A stretch of DNA of 5,901 bases from Rickettsiales bacterium (GTDB lineage: Bacteria; Pseudomonadota; Alphaproteobacteria; Rickettsiales; UBA1997): the NCBI GenBank assembly GCA_031255235.1, contig JAIRSX010000011.1, positions 1 through 5,901 of the forward strand. Direction: 5' to 3'. Within the stretch, counting starts at the first letter, position 1. The number at the start of each line of letters is the position of its first letter. Shown piece after piece: positions 5,789 through 5,901 of this stretch. The position numbers were made by a program, and so were the translations under genes. The notes under the pieces are model-generated. The model was not told the origin of the DNA and ran no database searches. It saw only the letters and a list, made by a program, of their open reading frames with translations.

Positions 5789-5901
5789 ACCTCCTGCAAA
5801 TATGATTTCTTATTTCTCATACAATAGCTCCAGATTATAAATCCCTGCTACAAGATTGAATCTTAGACCAAATCTTCTTCTTCTACATCTATACTTATCA
5901 G
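5786..5901 (-). mobile_element. IS5-family (IS1031-like) insertion sequence, 3' end only
   Basis: The end of a second insertion sequence, oriented toward the left; the rest lies beyond the window. Read on the plus strand it begins TAGACCTCCTGCAAAT, which looks like an IS1031/IS427-type terminal inverted repeat including a possible TA target site. It abuts the glycosyltransferase fragment and is followed by 21 bases of non-coding end before the transposase stop at 5810-5812. Its internal 64 bases (5835-5898) match the left copy (1-64) at 58 positions. Confidence 0.8.
5810..5901 (-). CDS. IS5-family transposase, C-terminal 29-30 codons (5' partial)
   Basis: The minus-strand frame reads DKYRCRRRRFGLRFNLVAG then IYNLELLYEK and a TAA stop. 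It is the same basic C-terminal tail as at 1-77. Of the six base differences across the shared 64 bases, four are silent and two give conservative changes (K/R and I/V), so the two IS copies diverged under selection for the protein rather than as decaying copies. The last residues differ (LELLYEK here, YEL there). The catalytic domain is outside the window. Confidence 0.85.
   Translation of the reverse strand, partial: DKYRCRRRRFGLRFNLVAGIYNLELLYEK

Overview
The window is AT-rich chromosomal sequence from a Gram-negative bacterium that makes lipid A (LpxK) and triacylated lipoproteins (Lnt plus two lipoproteins). The HIT protein has an alphaproteobacterial style (SFDDF motif and GQEVFHFHLHILGG ending), LpxK looks alphaproteobacterial, and the IS5/IS1031-like transposase tails are of a type common in host-associated alphaproteobacteria. 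My best inference is an AT-rich, probably host-associated alphaproteobacterium (Rickettsiales/Holosporales/RF32-like). This rests on protein resemblance recalled from memory, not on a search.

Layout. Positions 1-113: the 3' end of an IS5-family insertion sequence on the + strand. Positions 114-248: a short remnant of an unrecognised + strand reading frame. Positions 249-1645 (minus strand): a 20-codon hydrophobic ORF, lpxK, then a HIT-family hydrolase that has its own candidate promoter. Positions 1674-2459 (plus): thiD, alone and far from other thiamine genes. Positions 2463-5343 (minus): an operon-like set running from an LPP20-type lipoprotein through an LpoB-like lipoprotein to lnt. Positions 5344-5454: a divergent control region. 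Positions 5455-5785 (plus): the 5' part of a glycosyltransferase gene containing an (AG)25 microsatellite. Positions 5786-5901: the 3' end of a second, related IS on the minus strand. The window is therefore bounded by two inward-facing IS tails that match at 58 of 64 bases.

How the genes fit together. Most of the window concerns the outer envelope. LpxK phosphorylates the lipid A precursor. Lnt adds the third acyl chain to lipoproteins and sits downstream of two genes whose products are predicted lipoproteins and so would be its substrates. The truncated glycosyltransferase could have decorated a surface glycan. ThiD (thiamine pyrimidine kinase) and the HIT protein are housekeeping functions unrelated to the envelope.

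The most notable feature is the right end. A perfect 25-unit AG dinucleotide tract lies at the very 5' end of the glycosyltransferase frame. At the present repeat number the only usable upstream ATG is out of frame with the body, and one more unit (or two fewer) would join them. This is the architecture of a phase-variable contingency gene. It is also interrupted by an IS, whose terminal TAG supplies the stop codon. Other points to check are an Lnt that ends before the usual last membrane helix, a near-consensus promoter that would make the LPP20 mRNA leaderless, and the small hydrophobic ORF coupled to lpxK.
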